64,000 nucleotides of DNA from Myxococcus xanthus (lineage in GTDB: Bacteria > Myxococcota > Myxococcia > Myxococcales > Myxococcaceae): NCBI RefSeq assembly GCF_006402735.1, contig NZ_CP017174.1, positions 1,367,001 to 1,431,000 on the forward strand. The letters are read 5' to 3'. Below the pieces are notes generated by a model. It was not told where the DNA came from and did no database searches. It saw only the letters and a program-made list of their open reading frames with translations. This document shows, in pieces, positions 62,003 through 64,000 of this stretch. Numbering within the stretch: position 1 is the stretch's first letter; each line of letters opens with the position of its first letter. The translations under genes and the position numbers were made by a program.

Positions 62003-63856
62003 CTACCGCCGCTTGGGGGGGCTCTTCGTGGGGGCCTTGGCGGGCTGCTTCTTCGGGGGAGGAGGCGGAGGAGGCCGCTTGGCGGGCACCGCCTTGGCCG
62101 GCACCGCGGCGACCACGGCCTTCGTCACCGGCACGTCGGGCACGGGCGCCGTCGTCCCCGGGGGCGGCGCGCGCCGCACGGTGTAGAGGAATCCCTCCGC
62201 GCGGCAGGTGCCTTCGATGCAGCCGAAGGCGGGCACGGGCGCGTCCCCGAAGTGCTCCATCCAGCCCGGGCCCAGGTTGAGCGGCTCGCCAATGGCCCGC
62301 TGGTCCTTGCCCTTGCCGACGTAGCCCTGCATGACGCCGTCCGCGTCCACCCGCAGCTCCAGCGCGGCCTCGCCCTCCGGCGACGCCAGGCCCAGCATGG
62401 TGCCGCGGCGCTCGCCCAGGGCCCATTCGAGCCGCAGCGGCGCGCCCGCGCCGTCGTGGATGAGCGCCACGTAGCGGCCCGTGCTGCCCTGCAGCAGCAG
62501 CGCGGCCGAGGGGGCCTGCAGCGACGGCCCGTAGAGCATGACGTAGCCGCGGCGCTTCCAGGTGTCCGGCGGCGCGTCCGCGCGCACGCGGGCGCTGAGC
62601 ACGGCGATGTCGCCGTCCAGCCCCACCACGTCCACGCGGGCACGGCCCACGCGCGACTGCGAGCGCTCCTCCACGGGCGGGAAGATGATGGCCTTCTCCT
62701 CTGCCTCCACCGGCCGGCCGGCGACCAGGAGCGACGGCGCGTCCGGGCCGTCACCCACCGACACCGTGCGCTTCTCGGAGCCCGTCTCCAGCCGGCCCGG
62801 CATGGACCGGGGCGATGGCGGACCCAGGTCCGCGTTCAGCGCGGCGCCGGGCTGCGGCGGCACGGGCTTCTCCCCGCTGCGCAGCCACTCCCGGCCCAGC
62901 ACGGCCAGCGCCGCCATCACCAGCAGCACGGCCGCGGCCTGCAGGGCCATGCGCACCACCTTGCGCACGCCCTGGCGGACGCGCTGGAGGTGCGTCAGCT
63001 TCACCGGCGCCAGGGACGGCAGGCTGCCCGGGACGAGCAGCTCCAGGTCCGCGATGAGCGAGGTGACGGAGGGGTAGCGGTCCTCCGGGTCTGGCTTGAG
63101 GCAGCGCGTGACGATGGCGTCCAGCCGCGAGTCCAGCCCCGGCTTGCGCCGCGACGGCGGGTCGAAGGTGCCCAGCGGCACCTCGCCCGTGAGCCACTCG
63201 TAGAGGATGACGCCCAGCGAGAAGATGTCCGCGCGCGCGTCCGCGCTCTTCGCGTCCACGCGCTGCTCGGGCGCCATGTACGACAGCGTGCCCATGGACA
63301 CGTGCGTGGACGTGAGCGCGTAGCGCGAGGAGGGGCTGGCATCATCCAGGAAGGACGCCAGGCCGAAGTCCGACACCTTGGCGATGCCGCCGGCCTGCTG
63401 GTCCAGCAGGATGTTCTCCGGCTTCAGGTCCCGGTGGATGACGCCGCGGCCGTGCGCGTACTCGATGGCGCGGCAGATCTGCAGCATGCGCCGCAGCGCG
63501 CCCACGACGTCCAGGTGCGGCTCGCGAATCAGCTCCCGCAGCGACGGGCCGTCCACGAACTCCATCACCAGGTAGTACGTGGTGTCCGTCTTCCCCTTGT
63601 CGACGATGGAGACGATGTGGGGATGGCTCAGGGCCGCGAGCGCGGCGGCTTCCTTCTGGAAGCGCGCGATGAAGGACGGGTCCTTCGCCAGCTCGGGATT
63701 GAGGAGCTTCACCGCCACCGTGCGGCCTAGCGAGAGCTGGGTGGCCTTGTGGACCTCCCCCATGCCTCCGCTGCCGACAAGCTTGTCGAGGTGGTAGCCG
63801 CTGATGATGTCCGGAGAGCGCGGACGGCTGATCGCGGTGGGGTCGATTGAGGACAT
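62003..63856 (-). CDS. Membrane Ser/Thr protein kinase with extracytoplasmic beta domain
   Basis: 617 residues. The kinase core is complete: glycine loop GSGGMGEV, VAVK with Lys50, HRDLKPEN (141-148), DFG at 163-165 and MAPEQ. A single membrane segment (about 302-324) follows, then an outer part (about 400-560) that reads as a beta sandwich (GRARVDVVGLDGDIAVLSAR to FGCIEGTC) and a Pro/Lys-rich tail. The sensor part lacks PASTA or WD repeats. The start ATG matches the family's N-terminus; the frame upstream to 63943 lacks support. It lies 86 bases upstream of, and in the same direction as, the DUF3857 lipoprotein gene. Confidence 0.9.
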   Translation of the reverse strand: MSSIDPTAISRPRSPDIISGYHLDKLVGSGGMGEVHKATQLSLGRTVAVKLLNPELAKDPSFIARFQKEAAALAALSHPHIVSIVDKGKTDTTYYLVMEFVDGPSLRELIREPHLDVVGALRRMLQICRAIEYAHGRGVIHRDLKPENILLDQQAGGIAKVSDFGLASFLDDASPSSRYALTSTHVSMGTLSYMAPEQRVDAKSADARADIFSLGVILYEWLTGEVPLGTFDPPSRRKPGLDSRLDAIVTRCLKPDPEDRYPSVTSLIADLELLVPGSLPSLAPVKLTHLQRVRQGVRKVVRMALQAAAVLLVMAALAVLGREWLRSGEKPVPPQPGAALNADLGPPSPRSMPGRLETGSEKRTVSVGDGPDAPSLLVAGRPVEAEEKAIIFPPVEERSQSRVGRARVDVVGLDGDIAVLSARVRADAPPDTWKRRGYVMLYGPSLQAPSAALLLQGSTGRYVALIHDGAGAPLRLEWALGERRGTMLGLASPEGEAALELRVDADGVMQGYVGKGKDQRAIGEPLNLGPGWMEHFGDAPVPAFGCIEGTCRAEGFLYTVRRAPPPGTTAPVPDVPVTKAVVAAVPAKAVPAKRPPPPPPPKKQPAKAPTKSPPKRR

Positions 63857-64000
63857 GGCGGTGAGCGAAGGGGCGGCCAGGGTAGCAGAAACCCGGCGCT
63901 GGAAATGTCCGCTCGTGCACGGGTCGGCATTGCCCCCCGGCAAGCCGCCAGGCGCCCCGCCCGCCTGCCGTTCAGAGTCCGGACACCGGGGTGCGGCTCA

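Noticed and set aside
58138..63856. Whether the DUF3857 and kinase genes could be one fused or frameshifted gene
   Set aside because: Each has its own start, and the lipoprotein has a clear signal peptide with lipobox. The 86-base gap contains no coding continuation.

Overview
The window looks like a chromosomal segment from a myxobacterium, most likely a Myxococcaceae member (Myxococcus/Corallococcus/Pyxidicoccus group). The evidence is high G+C coding throughout, a DUSAM-domain protein and a SitA-like lipoprotein toxin (both typical of that family), many secreted Cys-rich proteins and lipoproteins, a Ser/Thr kinase, an NtrC-type regulator and several very long multidomain proteins. No rRNA, tRNA, CRISPR array, insertion sequence or phage gene was seen. 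Species-level assignment would need a search.

Layout. 1-7606: end of an S2P-type M50/CBS protease, a fatty acid desaturase with a small overlapping partner, a Cys-rich secreted protein followed by a DUSAM protein, then (minus) a rhomboid-TPR protease and a large exported protein. 7607-9792: a leader that can fold into competing hairpins, followed by a lipoprotein toxin with a C-terminal WHH/HNH-like nuclease motif and an overlapping DUF2019 immunity gene. 9882-18008: a small hypothetical gene, a 1031-residue homologue of plant methionine S-methyltransferase, an orphan MlaF-like ATPase, a PRMT-like methyltransferase, a Cys-rich secreted protein and a wax ester synthase/DGAT.

18016-25455 (minus) reads as one transcription unit: zinc-ribbon/RDD membrane protein, MshEN-GAF-like-HEAT protein, multi-TM histidine kinase, NtrC-type regulator. 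25620-36564 holds housekeeping and regulatory genes: GlsB-like membrane protein, RsmE, a class III cyclase, two DUF962/Mpo1-like proteins next to an AraC regulator, a YdjM-like membrane hydrolase, PrmA, two lipoproteins and a double-domain M16 peptidase. 36764-42657 is a plus-strand cluster: coiled-coil protein, HemW, TPR membrane protein, DUF4388/J-like/TPR protein.

42834-47296 is a compact, overlapping Tad/Flp-like cluster: three TadE/TadG-type pseudopilin-like proteins, one membrane-anchored protein and a 59-residue Flp-like pilin gene. No ATPase or secretin is in view. 47322-48506 is a branched-chain amino acid type binding lipoprotein. Divergent from it is a complete SUF iron-sulfur operon (Rrf2 regulator, sufB, C, D, S, U, T) with a candidate promoter/operator, closed by a strong bidirectional hairpin. 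55048-63856 holds a DJ-1/PfpI protein, an isoaspartyl peptidase/asparaginase, a YXWGXW-like secreted protein, a DUF3857/transglutaminase-fold lipoprotein whose catalytic Cys appears lost, and a membrane Ser/Thr kinase.

Most distinctive points: the plant-type methionine S-methyltransferase with apparently intact aminotransferase residues; the SitA/SitI-like cassette with its alternative-hairpin leader; a start-codon hairpin in front of the Cys-rich gene at 3217; and the minimal Tad-like cluster.
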